Positions 54,031 to 63,683 of a DNA stretch of 64,000 bases are shown one piece after another. The stretch covers positions 116,032 to 180,031 of the forward strand of contig MEHQ01004074.1 in the NCBI GenBank assembly GCA_008828725.1, written 5' to 3'. The translations under genes and the position numbers were made by a program. This DNA comes from Saccharina japonica. Its lineage: Eukaryota; Sar; Phaeophyceae; Laminariales; Laminariaceae. How positions within the stretch are numbered: the stretch's first letter is position 1; every line of letters begins with the position of its first letter. The notes under the pieces are model-generated. The model searched no databases and was not told the DNA's origin. It was given only the letters and a program-made list of their open reading frames with translations.

Positions 54031-54303
54031 CCCCGACCATTCAGAAAAACAAAATCAGCCAAAATGTGCTGCCTCCATCGTAGGACAAGTTCCATGATTA
54101 TTTTTCTGCTATTTGCCGTTGATGGTGTCGTTATCGTCGTTATAATCGTCGTCGCTGTTGCTGTTTGGCCTTTTCCACTAACGACAGCGGCGCCGAACGG
54201 GGGCTTGGGCCACGAAGGACACGCGGGCGCGTACAGACATATAGCCAAGTGCGCCGACGTCTTAGTGATGCTAGTGGAGCGCGAGGAGGAGGAGCAGCAG
54301 GCA

Positions 54304-54540
54304 TGTGGCGCGTGCTATTTCTTATCATGGTTATTATGATTCGTCATTTTGTTTTCGCTGTCACTCATGTGCCAAAAAGGTCTATTGGCAAGGTTATTAA
54401 CCTGAGAATGGAGCTGGGTTTTTGAGGATGCGCGTGCGGTGCTGTTCGTGGTATGTATGGTATGGTAACCTGGTGGCGCGGTATGTCGTTTTGCGTGAGG
54501 CTGGGGGGGGAGAATGAGGGTGTACTCGGTATTCATGGGG
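54304..54540 (+). repeat. ~235 bp direct repeat, left copy
   Basis: TGTGGCGCGTGCTATTTCTT to GTGTACTCGGTATTCA, identical to 55201-55437 apart from a few bases near 54453. Starts TG and ends CA like an LTR, but no PBS, PPT or target duplication is found. Confidence 0.85.
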
Positions 54541-55200
54541 GTGTGATTTGTTTCGCTACCGGCGACCGGCCGGTCCCCCACCCGCTGCCTCTTTACCTCA
54601 GGGTGTGATTGACATTTAGTGTACCCGCGTGTTAAGCGACGAGGGAACGCTTGGCAAGTCAGGGAAAGGAAAGGAAAGGACAAGGTCGGGGGTAGGGGTG
54701 GGGGAGAGAGGAGGAGGCGGCAGGCCGCGCGTACGTACGTATGTCGTTGTCGTGGTGGTGGTGGTGGTGATGGTTGGCAAGTCTTGAGCATTTTGGCGTC
54801 CGAGATTGCGCGCGATCGGCGCCTACCACGTATCATACCTGCAGACTTCAATTTCAAAAGAGAACCAGAGAGAAAGAGGCGGTGGTTTGGGTGGGTCGTA
54901 CGTTGGCGATGCCACATGGAGGGGGGGGGCGGGCGGGTAGACCAGCACTCCTACCTAGCGTTTGGTTTTCTGGACCACGCCCCCACGAACTGTGTGCTGT
55001 GTGATTATTTGTTTTTCTCGTGCACTTCTTTTGCTTTTGTTTTCTTTTCTTCTCCCAGGCAGTTCCTTTTTTTTTTTTTTTCTTTTTTTTTTTGGTTTGT
55101 CATTCTCTGCGAGTCGGGGCGGGCTTCTTAGCAGGGATGGGTAATTACGTCAGACGGAGGTGGATACCTAGTATAGCAGCAGTAGCAGCCCGAGTTGCAT
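54541..55200 (+). other. Sequence between the direct repeats
   Basis: Holds a plus-strand frame (54619-55131) whose part ILASEIARDRRLPRIIPADF and a basic KREPERKRRW end look protein-like, but a longer minus-strand frame overlaps. No reverse transcriptase, integrase or gag motif. T-rich after 55015. Confidence 0.3.
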
Positions 55201-55437
55201 GGTGTGGCGCGTGCTATTTCTTATCATGGTTATTATGATTCGTCATTTTGTTTTCGCTGTCACTCATGTGCCAAAAAGGTCTATTGGCAAGGTTATTAAC
55301 CTGAGAATGGAGCTGGGTTTTTGAGGATGCGCGTGCGGTGCTGTTCGTGGTAGTATGGTATGGTAACCTGGTGGCGCGGTATGTCGTTTTGCGTGAGGCT
55401 GGGGGGGGAGAATGAGGGTGTACTCGGTATTCATGGG
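55201..55437 (+). repeat. ~235 bp direct repeat, right copy
   Basis: Right partner of 54304-54540. Followed at 55440 by a G-run and a short reversed R560 end (GTGTACTTCATATTCATGCA). Confidence 0.85.
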
Positions 55438-55816
55438 GGGGGGTGTACTTCATATTCATGCATGGCCGTAGTCGTATGATCATAGACTTGTGGATGGGGC
55501 GTCAATGGTACGTGTAAGGGTGCTGGAGTAAGGGGGGGTGACGTTTTCTCTGCGCCCTGCTGTGAGCGATGGTGCAAATAATTGGTGTACGTACGGCAAG
55601 CGGGCGGGCGCGATCCTGCGCGTACTGGCGTGGGCTGACCTGACCCCCACGATAAGCGATTGATAAGACTGCTTCACGCACGGGTATGTATTTGTCCATT
55701 TTGTTTGGTCCTCTTGTGGCATTGGATCCCCACAATGTTTTTCTTTTTTTCGCGACCGTTTTTTTTTTTGTTCTACGTACGTACCGTAGTGGTGAAGGAG
55801 GTGTGCAAGTCTAGAC

Positions 55817-55995
55817 TACAGTACGCGACAGATGTTAAGAATCTCTTAGTTTTTGCCAGACTGGAATTACTCTGTCAAGACTGGGTGTGTTCCACTCTAT
55901 TTTCAGTACAAAGAGGTCGCATTCTTGGTTTTCCCCCCAAAATCTCGGTCTCGAATTACTATTTATCAGATTCTCAACATCTGTCCCGTACTGTA
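55817..55995. mobile_element. 175 bp Tc1/mariner-like MITE (55819-55993)
   Basis: CAGTACGCGACAGATGTTAA and, inverted, CAGTACGGGACAGATGTTGA ends, flanked by TA on both sides (55817-55818, 55994-55995). The CAGT start and TA duplication match the large element at 1070-3528. The AT-rich interior includes CTGGAATTACTC. Confidence 0.8.
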
Positions 55996-56321
55996 CAGCA
56001 GTAGTTAAGCAAACGCGGGTTGTTGGCAAAGTTTTATGTATTTTACTGAGAGTGCGATTTTTTTAATTCATTGTTTTTTAATCATTTAATTTTTTTTTGT
56101 TCTTAAACCTGAGTTGCTTTTAATTTATTCTTCCACTTCAGAATTTACATTTTTTTGCAACCTGTCTTTAGGCTGCGGACTATTAATACGTAGGTTGTGA
56201 AGAGATTGTGGCATTTTGGCAATTGGGGCAACAACAGACACACCACAATCACGACCACGCCCAACAATTTTGTAACAGCAACCACGACGACAATTACGAC
56301 CACAACAACACTATTACGGTG

Positions 56322-57095
56322 TGTGTGTTCTTCACATTAAACCTTCCTTTCTACCCGTCGACATCCAGCACACCACTGTACTACGGGCACAAACCTGCCT
56401 CGGATGGCTGGAAGGTGCTTTTGGTGTGATCCGGCTGGCTGTCCTTTCCTGTCGTTCTTAGTCTTGCTCTGTTGGCGCTGTTTTCGGTCCATTTCATTTC
56501 ATTTCATTTCGTTTCATTTGGCTTTTTATTGGATGTCGCATCTCCTCTGGGAGAAGCACGACACTTTCTTTCTTTTATTTTGTCATGCTTTTGTTTGGTT
56601 GCTTGATTGTTGATTTGATTCAGTATATTTACTTTTTATTCTTTTTTCCTTTTCGCTTTTTTTTCTTTTTTCTCTTTTTTTCTCTTGCATGCACCTGGAT
56701 TGCTAGCAGGGTAGGTCTTGCCTGTCGTATATGGCATTGCATTGTCTGCTCTGCTTACTGCACTGAGCGTAGTATCTCTGTGTCGTAGTTTTGTGACCAC
56801 AGAACTGGTACCTTTTTAGGATGAAGAATCGGCACGGACACTGGGTGTGTGGGTGTGTGTGTGTTCTTCACATTCAGCATTAAACTTTCCTTTCTACCCG
56901 TCGACATCCAGCACAACCAGTGTCCGTGCCGATTCTTCATCCTAAAAAGGTACCAGTTCTGTGGTCACAAAACTACGTCACAGAGATACTACGCTCAGTG
57001 CAGTAAACAGAGCAGACAATGGAATGCCATAAACGACAGGCAAGACCTACCCTGCTAGCAATCCAGGTGCATGAGAGAGAAAAAAAGAGAAAAAT
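56322..57095. mobile_element. S-A-S'-S-A' composite
   Basis: Partial S (56322-56375), full A (56376-56735: GATGTCGCATCTCCTCTGGG), S' (56736-56855), then S again (56860-57030) and the start of A' (GGCAAGACCTACCCTGCTAG). S' and S meet at a (GT)n as a near-perfect inverted repeat of ~150 bp arms. Confidence 0.8.
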
Positions 57096-57103
57096 GAACA
57101 AGA

Positions 57104-57265
57104 AAACGGTGGACCATAATAAATGGGACCAAATATTGTACGTAAAAACAAGGGGACCATAGTAAATAGGACCAAATATTGTAAGTAAAAACAGGGAAAT
57201 ATATATGTTTTTGTGTCTACCGTTGGTCCTATTTACTAGCATTTACTATGGTGTCCCGTAATACC
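57104..57265. mobile_element. GTAAATAGGACC MITE with duplicated left end
   Basis: GGTGGACCATAATAAATGGGACC and, 60 bp later, GGGGACCATAGTAAATAGGACC, then a single right end GGTCCTATTTACTAGCATTTACTATGGTGTCCCGTAATA. Possibly one MITE inserted in another. Confidence 0.8.
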
Positions 57266-57445
57266 GCTACCACTACCACTACCACCACCACATGGTGTTT
57301 GATATCGATATCGAAATCGAGTATCGATATATACGATACCGATAAACAAAAATAGTATAAAAATACTATTATAGTCGATACGAGTTCGATATTTATACAT
57401 TGAATAAAGCTTTCGTGCAGGACATACACATATATATATATATAC

Positions 57446-58015
57446 CAGGGCGTAAAATAGGTGGTGAATTGTTGCGCTGGCGCACCTTTTTGTTGTACGT
57501 AAATCCCGTTTTTTTCACCACGCACCGAAGGCATGGTGCGGCTTTTGCCGCACCACGCTTTTCCTTTGCCGCATCTTATTTCGAAGTAGGCGTTTTTTTT
57601 GTGCGGGTCCTTTTTCGCCGCAGGCTATTGCGCCGCAGGCGAAGAAAAACAAATTAGGCGTGTTTTTCGCCGCAGGCGATTTTTGTTTGTTTGTTTGTTT
57701 TGTGTTGATTTCGTCTTTTAGATGCTTTATTTGGGGCTGGTTTCCTCTTTTGGCATATGAGTACATGGAGCACTTTACTTCCTTTGAGGATTCGATTGAA
57801 ACTACTGTTGCCCTTTTCCTCTGCCTGAGGACGAAGCAGGCCTCAAACAGCTAAACCGGGCGGGTTTAATGCACATGCATTTTGAGTATATTGGCGCATG
57901 TACGGTAAAAAAAACGCCTCCGGCGGCCCTCCGGGGCCCTCTGGGGCCCTCCGGGAGCCCCTGCGGGGCCCTGCGGGGGGGTGCACCACGAGCCGGACGC
58001 CTATTTTACGCCCTG
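57446..58015. mobile_element. CAGGGCGTAAAATAGG TIR element (hAT-like ends)
   Basis: CAGGGCGTAAAATAGG at 57446 is inverted at 58000-58015 (CCTATTTTACGCCCTG). The interior has CGCCGCAGGCGA palindromes and a CTCCGGGGCCCTCTGGGGCC tract. I found no 8 bp target duplication, so hAT membership is inferred from the ends only. Confidence 0.65.
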
Positions 58016-58224
58016 CTGGTACATACAGAACCTGCATAAAAAACACGGGGATGCCGGCGGATGGATGGCAAAACGCGTCCGATATATACGATATATCGAA
58101 AGTTTGATATATACGATATATCGAAAGTTCTATATATACGATATATTTCGATACGATATTCAACAGACAGTACAACACCAGCAACAGCAACGACAGCCAC
58201 AACAGCCACAACATTTAATCTGCT

Positions 58225-58635
58225 GGTTATTGTGGATTCACCTGGCTGTTTGTATTTTGCGGATGTATCCGGGTTATTTTGGATGAATCTGTTAACTATT
58301 GTGAATGAATCTGGTTCTATTAGCATACTGCGGATGAATCTGCTTATGTTGCGGAGGATGAATCTGGCTATGTTGCCGATGAATCTGGAATTATGCAGAT
58401 GAAGCTGGAATTGTTGTTGCATGAATCTGGAATTACTGTGGATGAATCTGTAAATTTTGTGACTGGAATGAATTTGGTTATACTGCATACTGCGGATGAG
58501 TCTGGTTGTATATTGCGGATGAATCTATAATTATTGTTGTATGAATCTGGAATAATTGTTGTATGAATCTGGAACAATTGTTGTATGAATCTGGAAGTGT
58601 ACTGCTTGCTGTGGATGAATCTGAAAGTATTGATT
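58225..58635 (+). repeat. GATGAATCTGG minisatellite
   Basis: About 15 irregular units of ~27-30 bp built on GATGAATCTGGxxTATTGxx (for example TTGTTGTATGAATCTGGAAT three times near 58540-58595). Confidence 0.9.
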
Positions 58636-58677
58636 GAGCGTTGTCTATTCGTATATACGAGTACGTATTTCTTCTTT

Positions 58678-58870
58678 TTCTCCATCCCATTCATTGTCTC
58701 CGCCCTTTTGTTCTCTCCCCTTTTTTTTTACTCGTAACTCAGACGCGGGGTCACTAAGTAGGCTCTTCTCCTTCCCCACTACGGTTCTTGCCTTGCATTT
58801 AGATCGCGAGAAGATTTCAGCACTTTCTTCCCTCGTCGGCTCTCGTCGAATTTTGTGCCTACCCACACGC
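58678..58870 (+). repeat. Dispersed repeat C
   Basis: CCATCCCATTCATTGTCTCC, GTAACTCAGACGCGGGGTCA, TAAGTAGGCTCTTCTCCTTC, AGATCGCGAGAAGATTTCAG, GTGCCTACCCACAC. Confidence 0.8.
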
Positions 58871-59168
58871 TATAATGCAAAGATGTCGGGAGACATGTCA
58901 ATGTCAAGCTGTCTGTCTGTCAAGGCTGTCTGTCAAGGCAAATCCAGCTGTCTAGACATATGTCCCCAATCCCCCTGGCAGAAAAAGCCTCCTAATATCT
59001 GTGGAAACCCCTATTTTTATTTTTATTTGTGAGGCCATTTTACTCGTTTGATAAAGCTAATTTCAAATCATCGATATTCTGCAGTTCAATTTCAATATTT
59101 AGACAGCAAAAATTCAATTTGGAAAATAAAATCCTATTTGAACGTGATTTCAAAAAAAAAAAAAAGTA

Positions 59169-60006
59169 TTAGGGCCCGTATTAACGAAGACAGCAAAAAT
59201 TCAATTTGGAAAATAAAATCCTATTTGAACGTGATTTCGCAAAAAAAAAAAGTGGTTTGCGTCCTATTGGGGAATAGTGAATTGCTCGTTCAAATATTTA
59301 TGAAATCGAAAAAACGCAGCATGCGTCACAGCGGCCACGGGTGAAAAAAATCGACGAGAGGAGACGAGAAGGAAAGCATGCGTCGACGCGTGCGCGCCGC
59401 CGCCAGCATACTTTTGCTTTTGACCGCCCAGGCTAGGAAGCTATCGCTCTCAGGGTCTCCTGGGTGGGCGTAGGGATCCCTGGAACGCCACGGGCGAGAC
59501 AGGGGCGGCGATTGTGTTATCGAAGTCTTGAGCGTATCATGCTGTTTTTGGGTCGATCGCTCGGTTTTTGATCGGGTTGGAGCATCGAGCTGGTTGAAAA
59601 ATTGGGATTGCGACCGCCATGATTGTTTTGAGGCGCCACCGCCGGGGTACGCTGTGCTATTGTCTATAGGCGTGGGCGCGGCTGTTGTCCCGGTGGCCTC
59701 GGGTTGTGGTTCACGTGTTGTCGCCTCGGTCGTGGTCATCGATGCCACCAAGAAATACCAGATTGTACCGGGGGCGTTTGCCCACCGTGGACATGCCGGT
59801 CCAAGTCGGGCCAACTCCTCAATTTGATTTGAATTCTTTGGAAAAGAAGTCCTGGGACCTTCTGGTTTTTTCGTCCAATTCAAATTGATTAGACCCCAAG
59901 ATCCTAATCTTTGCATGCTGGTGCGGTGTTGACCAATGAAAAGCGTATTTAGAATTTTATTTTTTCCAAATTGAATTTTTGCTGTCTTCGTTAATACGGG
60001 CCCTTA
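59169..60006. mobile_element. PIF/Harbinger-like element (59172-60003) with TTA target duplication
   Basis: GGGCCCGTATTAACGAAGAC ... inverted GGGCCCGTATTAACGAAGAC, arms ~45 bp, flanked by TTA at 59169-59171 and 60004-60006. A 3 bp TTA duplication with G-rich ends is characteristic of PIF/Harbinger. A direct partial copy of the left arm precedes it (59104-59150). 832 bp, too short for a transposase gene. Confidence 0.75.
59326..59916 (-). CDS. 196-codon ORF inside the Harbinger-like element
   Basis: ATG at 59916 to a stop at 59326, occupying most of the element's interior. Thr/Pro/Ala-rich middle (TTREPQPEATGTTAAPTPID), Gln/Ser/Arg-rich centre, and a basic stretch (AAARTRRRMLSFSS). It has no DDE motif or Myb/SANT signature. 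Harbinger elements often carry a second DNA-binding protein, but this lacks that pattern. It could be a captured gene fragment, or open by chance given GC-rich composition. Confidence 0.3.
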   Translation of the reverse strand: MQRLGSWGLINLNWTKKPEGPRTSFPKNSNQIEELARLGPACPRWANAPGTIWYFLVASMTTTEATTREPQPEATGTTAAPTPIDNSTAYPGGGASKQSWRSQSQFFNQLDAPTRSKTERSTQKQHDTLKTSITQSPPLSRPWRSRDPYAHPGDPESDSFLAWAVKSKSMLAAARTRRRMLSFSSPLVDFFHPWPL

Positions 60007-60069
60007 CGCGTTCGTACGAGTATAAAATATTTGAAAAACCTCACAAAACATACAAAGGAGCTGATCGGT

Positions 60070-60205
60070 CCAAGACGATTACGGGGGACGGCAGCAAACA
60101 GGACCTACGGCACAAACAAAAAACCTACCTGGTATATATACCTATGAAAATATCTCTTTTTACTACGTAATAACAATATTTGGTCCTATTTACCCGCAGT
60201 GTCCC
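60070..60205. repeat. Degraded GTAAATAGGACC MITE
   Basis: TTACGGGGGACGGCAGCAAACAGGACC left, ACAATATTTGGTCCTATTTACCCGCAGTGTCCCC right, with TACCTGGTATATATACC inside. Confidence 0.65.
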
Positions 60206-60857
60206 CGGGGATAGGCGAATCCGAAGGCGCTACTGCAGCCAATCAGAAGCTGCTTCGTTTGCTATATTCTACCAACCCCCACAAGAGTTTTTTTTACCCA
60301 AACCCCAAGAATTACTGGGGTTAAGACCAAACGTTATCGTACCACTTTGTGACTCTTTTTTCTCCCTTCGTAAAACAGGGCCCCGTAAATACCATGACAG
60401 ATAGGGCCGGATGATCGTACCCAGCGAGCGGCGGGTTTGTGACTTTTGAGTTTTATTTATTTTTTCTTATTGCCTTGTTTTTTTGTTCTCAAAGTCAAAC
60501 TGCAGCTGAACGGTTTGTTTGGAGTTCCGGGCGAAGCTATTGTACTCGTTTGATAAGGCTAATTTCAAAGCATCGATATTCTGCAGTTCAATTCCGATCT
60601 TTTCTGTAGATCGGACTGGGAAATGTAGAAAAATGCCGGAAAAAAAACAAAATACAGGAAAACATGTCAATTTATATATTAGTGCCAGGCGTTTAAAAAA
60701 AAGTGGGGATTTTTCGGTAGTGTCCCCTGTTTTTTTCTGTCAAGGCTGTCGGTCAAGGCATTTGCCTTGACTCAGTCTGTCAAGGGGTGAAAGTGCTGTC
60801 TCCCGACATCTTTGGCACTGTTAATAAATAGTCGCAGTGGGCCCTGTGCAATTCGTA

Positions 60858-60912
60858 CCCGTCGACATGCAGCACACCCAGTGTTCGTGCCGATTCTTCA
60901 TCCTAGAGAGAT
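60858..60912. repeat. S module fragment
   Basis: TACCCGTCGACATGCAGCAC, GTTCGTGCCGATTCTTCATC. Confidence 0.7.
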
Positions 60913-61199
60913 ACTTTTTTTGCATGGGCAAATGGGCACATACTTCATCTGGTATACTCGTACGTCGTGCGTAGAAAACGTGGAGCATTTTTGTCAACGC
61001 AAACACCAAGACATGACGTAATGTGGCATCCGACACTGCTGTTCAGACCTGGTTTGCCTGATGCTGGTATTTTCCAGGTGTGTTTTTGTTCTGGGAGCGC
61101 GCTAATGAAGGGGCGGGGCCCTTTCGGTCGAAACCGAAAAATAGTCGAACTTGCAAAAAGTAAAGTCCTTTGAAACAAAGCTTTTTCGCGTTTCACTAT

Positions 61200-61585
61200 T
61201 ATTATTGCTGTTATGTATGTACAATATACCTACCGAAGTACGAGGTAGGTACTCCTTATCAGGGTACCGAACACGGTAGATAGCTGTTACTCTGAAGTTA
61301 ACGCAGAATGAACCCATTATCGAAATAAGGAATCCTGCCTGGATCAGCTTCCCTGTTTCTTATTAGATCTCCTGTGTCTCCTGTGCAGTATTTACTTGAT
61401 ACGGCAGTAGTAGTCCCTCTGTAGTGCCGGTATGCGCCAGCCAACAAAACCAGCACGGTAGCGGTAACCGGCACTACTCCGCACACTGCCACACTGGTTA
61501 ATCCTATCACAGGTGTCAAGCGAACTCACCTGCGCTATAGCGGGCGGGCGGCACTATATAGGTGTTGGGACAACCAGGTACGAGG
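61200..61585. repeat. Repeat D copy and diverged GTCCCTCTGTAGTGCCGG element
   Basis: 61290-61375: CGAAATAAGGAATCCTGCCTGG, TTTCTTATTAGATCTCC (repeat D). 61405-61580: AGTCCCTCTGTAGTGCCGG, GGTAACCGGCACTACTCCGC, GGTTAATCCTATCACAGG relates to 45478-45652. Confidence 0.55.
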
Positions 61586-61693
61586 GTGCTCGGCGGAGTG
61601 CCTCGCTCACGCGGAGCGGTGGCTCGGACGTCGGGGTGCCATGAGGCAGGAGAGAAGATGTTATCCAAGGTGTATATTAGAAACCACCATAAT

Positions 61694-61762
61694 GAAGTGA
61701 CCGAAGTCAAGTAGAACTGACCGAAGTCAAGTAGAACTGACCGAAGTCAAGTGAAGTCAAGG
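61694..61762 (+). repeat. 23 bp tandem repeat, ~3 copies
   Basis: GACCGAAGTCAAGTAGAACT repeated, then GAAGTCAAG remnants. Confidence 0.9.
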
Positions 61763-62021
61763 GGACGAGAAAGGGGGCTCCAACGCTCCATCCCTTCGTC
61801 CCAGTATCCAGATAATATTCATACCTACTCGTAAAACCATTCGGGAAAAACCTAAATCCCGCCGCAATCTCTAGTTACACAAATCCACGTATCCGCACGA
61901 TCAAACTCATCAGTCTGGCGGAACATCCAGCTAAATAAATCACACGTCGTATCCACAATCAGACACATCAGACATGTGTGCGACTTATGACGAACGTATG
62001 AACAACGGTTGTGACCAACAC

Positions 62022-62345
62022 TTAAACCGGATGGTCTTGAATGGGTACACCATTGTATACATATACCAGGTAAATGTTTACTACAGTACGTAGGGGTTAG
62101 CATGGGCCTCTCCGTCCCACTGACGGATCGGCCATAATTTTTATTATTACCCCTTTTAAGACCATCCGGTTTAAGGCCATAGTAGATAGGGTTTAAGGCC
62201 ATAGTAGATAGAGATAAAGGGGTAATAATCAAAATTATGGCCGATCCGTCAGTGGGACGGAGAGGCCCATGCTAACCCCTACTGTAGTAAACATTTACCT
62301 GGTATATGTATACAATGGTGTACCCATTCAAGACCATCCGGTTTA
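62022..62345. repeat. Near-perfect palindrome, ~130 bp arms
   Basis: AAACCGGATGGTCTTGAATG at the left is mirrored by CATTCAAGACCATCCGGTTT at the right. The arms match through TATACATATACCAGGTAAAT, GGGGTTAGCATGGGCCTCTC and ACGGATCGGCCATAATTTT, with only a 4-5 bp indel (CAGTACGTAGG / CAGTAGG) and a few single-base differences. The ~55 bp loop holds two GGCCATAGTAGATAG units. No TIR-terminal or duplicated flank is evident. Confidence 0.9.
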
Positions 62346-62475
62346 AGGCCATAGTAGATAGAGGTAAGACCACGTAAATCGGCTTGTCACGAGAGAAAAA
62401 AAAACATTTGGAATTAGAATGGTCAGTAGAAAAGGATAAGACCATAGTAGAGATAATAAGACCACGCTTTTGGGC
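62340..62475 (+). repeat. TAAG(A/G)CCATAGTAGATA motif cluster
   Basis: Copies at about 62172, 62195, 62344 and 62438, with TAAGACCACG at 62365 and 62458, each followed by GGCTTGTCA(C/T). A short degenerate tandem adjoining the palindrome. Confidence 0.6.
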
Positions 62476-62639
62476 TTGTCATTGTAGCAGTTCGTCCGAC
62501 GAATTACGAAACGCATGAGGTGCAGGTACAAGACACCTACACGAACCGTCAGGACTATGCTCATGTAGGTAAAAACCTTTAAATAATCGGTCGACATCCT
62601 AGCTATGGCATATTACTATATATTATGTGGAACGGCCAG

Positions 62640-63025
62640 AAAAATTAGAAGCGCTGCGTGTTGACTGGCTCTCCATCGCCAACTAATAGTTACTAGTTGG
62701 CTAGGCAATGCGTATTTCAGGTATACATATGATAGGTACCGTTATTATTAATAGTTAGTTAGGTATTTCAGATAGTGGATGCGTGCTAAAAACAAACGCG
62801 AGAGTTCTGTGCCTTTTTGTCAGTGTATCACATGGAATTGCGTTGCGCACCCCGTAGCAACTGTGCTTCCATAAACAAGGAAACTTAACTGGTCGGATAG
62901 TTGGCACCGCTGCAACTAACTATAATACCTAGCCAACTAATATCTAGCTGGCGACTTATTTAGCCAACTCATATCTAGCTGGCGACTTTTAGGCATCCAA
63001 TTCATAACTGTAGACGTAACACTTT
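62640..63025. repeat. Element G relatives
   Basis: GCCAACTAATAGTTACTAGT, AAACAAGGAAACTTAACTGG, ATAGTTGGCACCGCTGCAAC, two copies of ATATCTAGCTGGCGACTT, and a CATCCAATTCATAACTG end. Confidence 0.6.
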
Positions 63026-63136
63026 TGACTTGATTGTAGTATAGCGACCTAAAAAGCGGAGATTGCGGTCGTCCATATCAAGCTTCCGGGAACTGCGTGG
63101 GACAGCAGCAGCAGCAGTAGCAGCAGGACAAGTGGA

Positions 63137-63615
63137 AGGCATACACACCTCAGACAGATCATACAGATCATACAAATCACACAGATCATACAGATCATTC
63201 CCACTCGATGATCTAGATTATTCAGGGCAGATGGATTCCTGATCTGTTTGATCTGTAGCTCATGTTGTCGAGCGGTAGCTGTATAGCCTGCATGGTCTAG
63301 AACATGTTTCCTGGGTTGGATCTCTGTACCGCACAGATCCTGCACGGCCTCTCATAACGGCAGGCTTAGATCTAGATGATCTATCTGTAGATAATCTATC
63401 TGTAGATGGTCTCTCTGTAGATAATATATCTGTAAATAATATATCTGTAGATGATATATCTGTAGATGATATATCTGTAGATGATATATCTGTAGATGAT
63501 ATATCTGTAGATGATCTATCTGCAGATCTATCTAGATACATACGTAGATGATCTATCTGTAGATGATCTATAAGTAGGTGATCTATCTGTAGATGATATG
63601 GCCGACGTATGCAAC
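63137..63615 (-). repeat. GATC-rich repeat (reverse core, long arm)
   Basis: ACACACCTCAGACAGATCAT start; core in reverse (ACATGTTTCCTGGGTTGGAT, CGGCCTCTCATAACGGCAGG); then (GATGATATATCTGTA)n at 63375-63600; ends GATATGGCCGACGTATGCA. Confidence 0.85.
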
Positions 63616-63683
63616 GAAGTATGTATCATACTGTATGATCATGCTGGGCGCTTCGTGCGGCCAGCGCTGCATTCGCTCTATAT

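Larger units (their letters stand above)
58878..60814. mobile_element. Outer TIR element enclosing a Harbinger-like element
   Basis: CAAAGATGTCGGGAGACA at 58878-58895 is inverted at 60797-60814; CTGTCAAGGCTGTC-type repeats follow each end inward. A second internal pair (TACTCGTTTGATAA, CATCGATATTCTGCAGTTCA) lies at 59038-59098 and 60540-60597 in direct orientation. No target duplication is clear. Confidence 0.6.
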
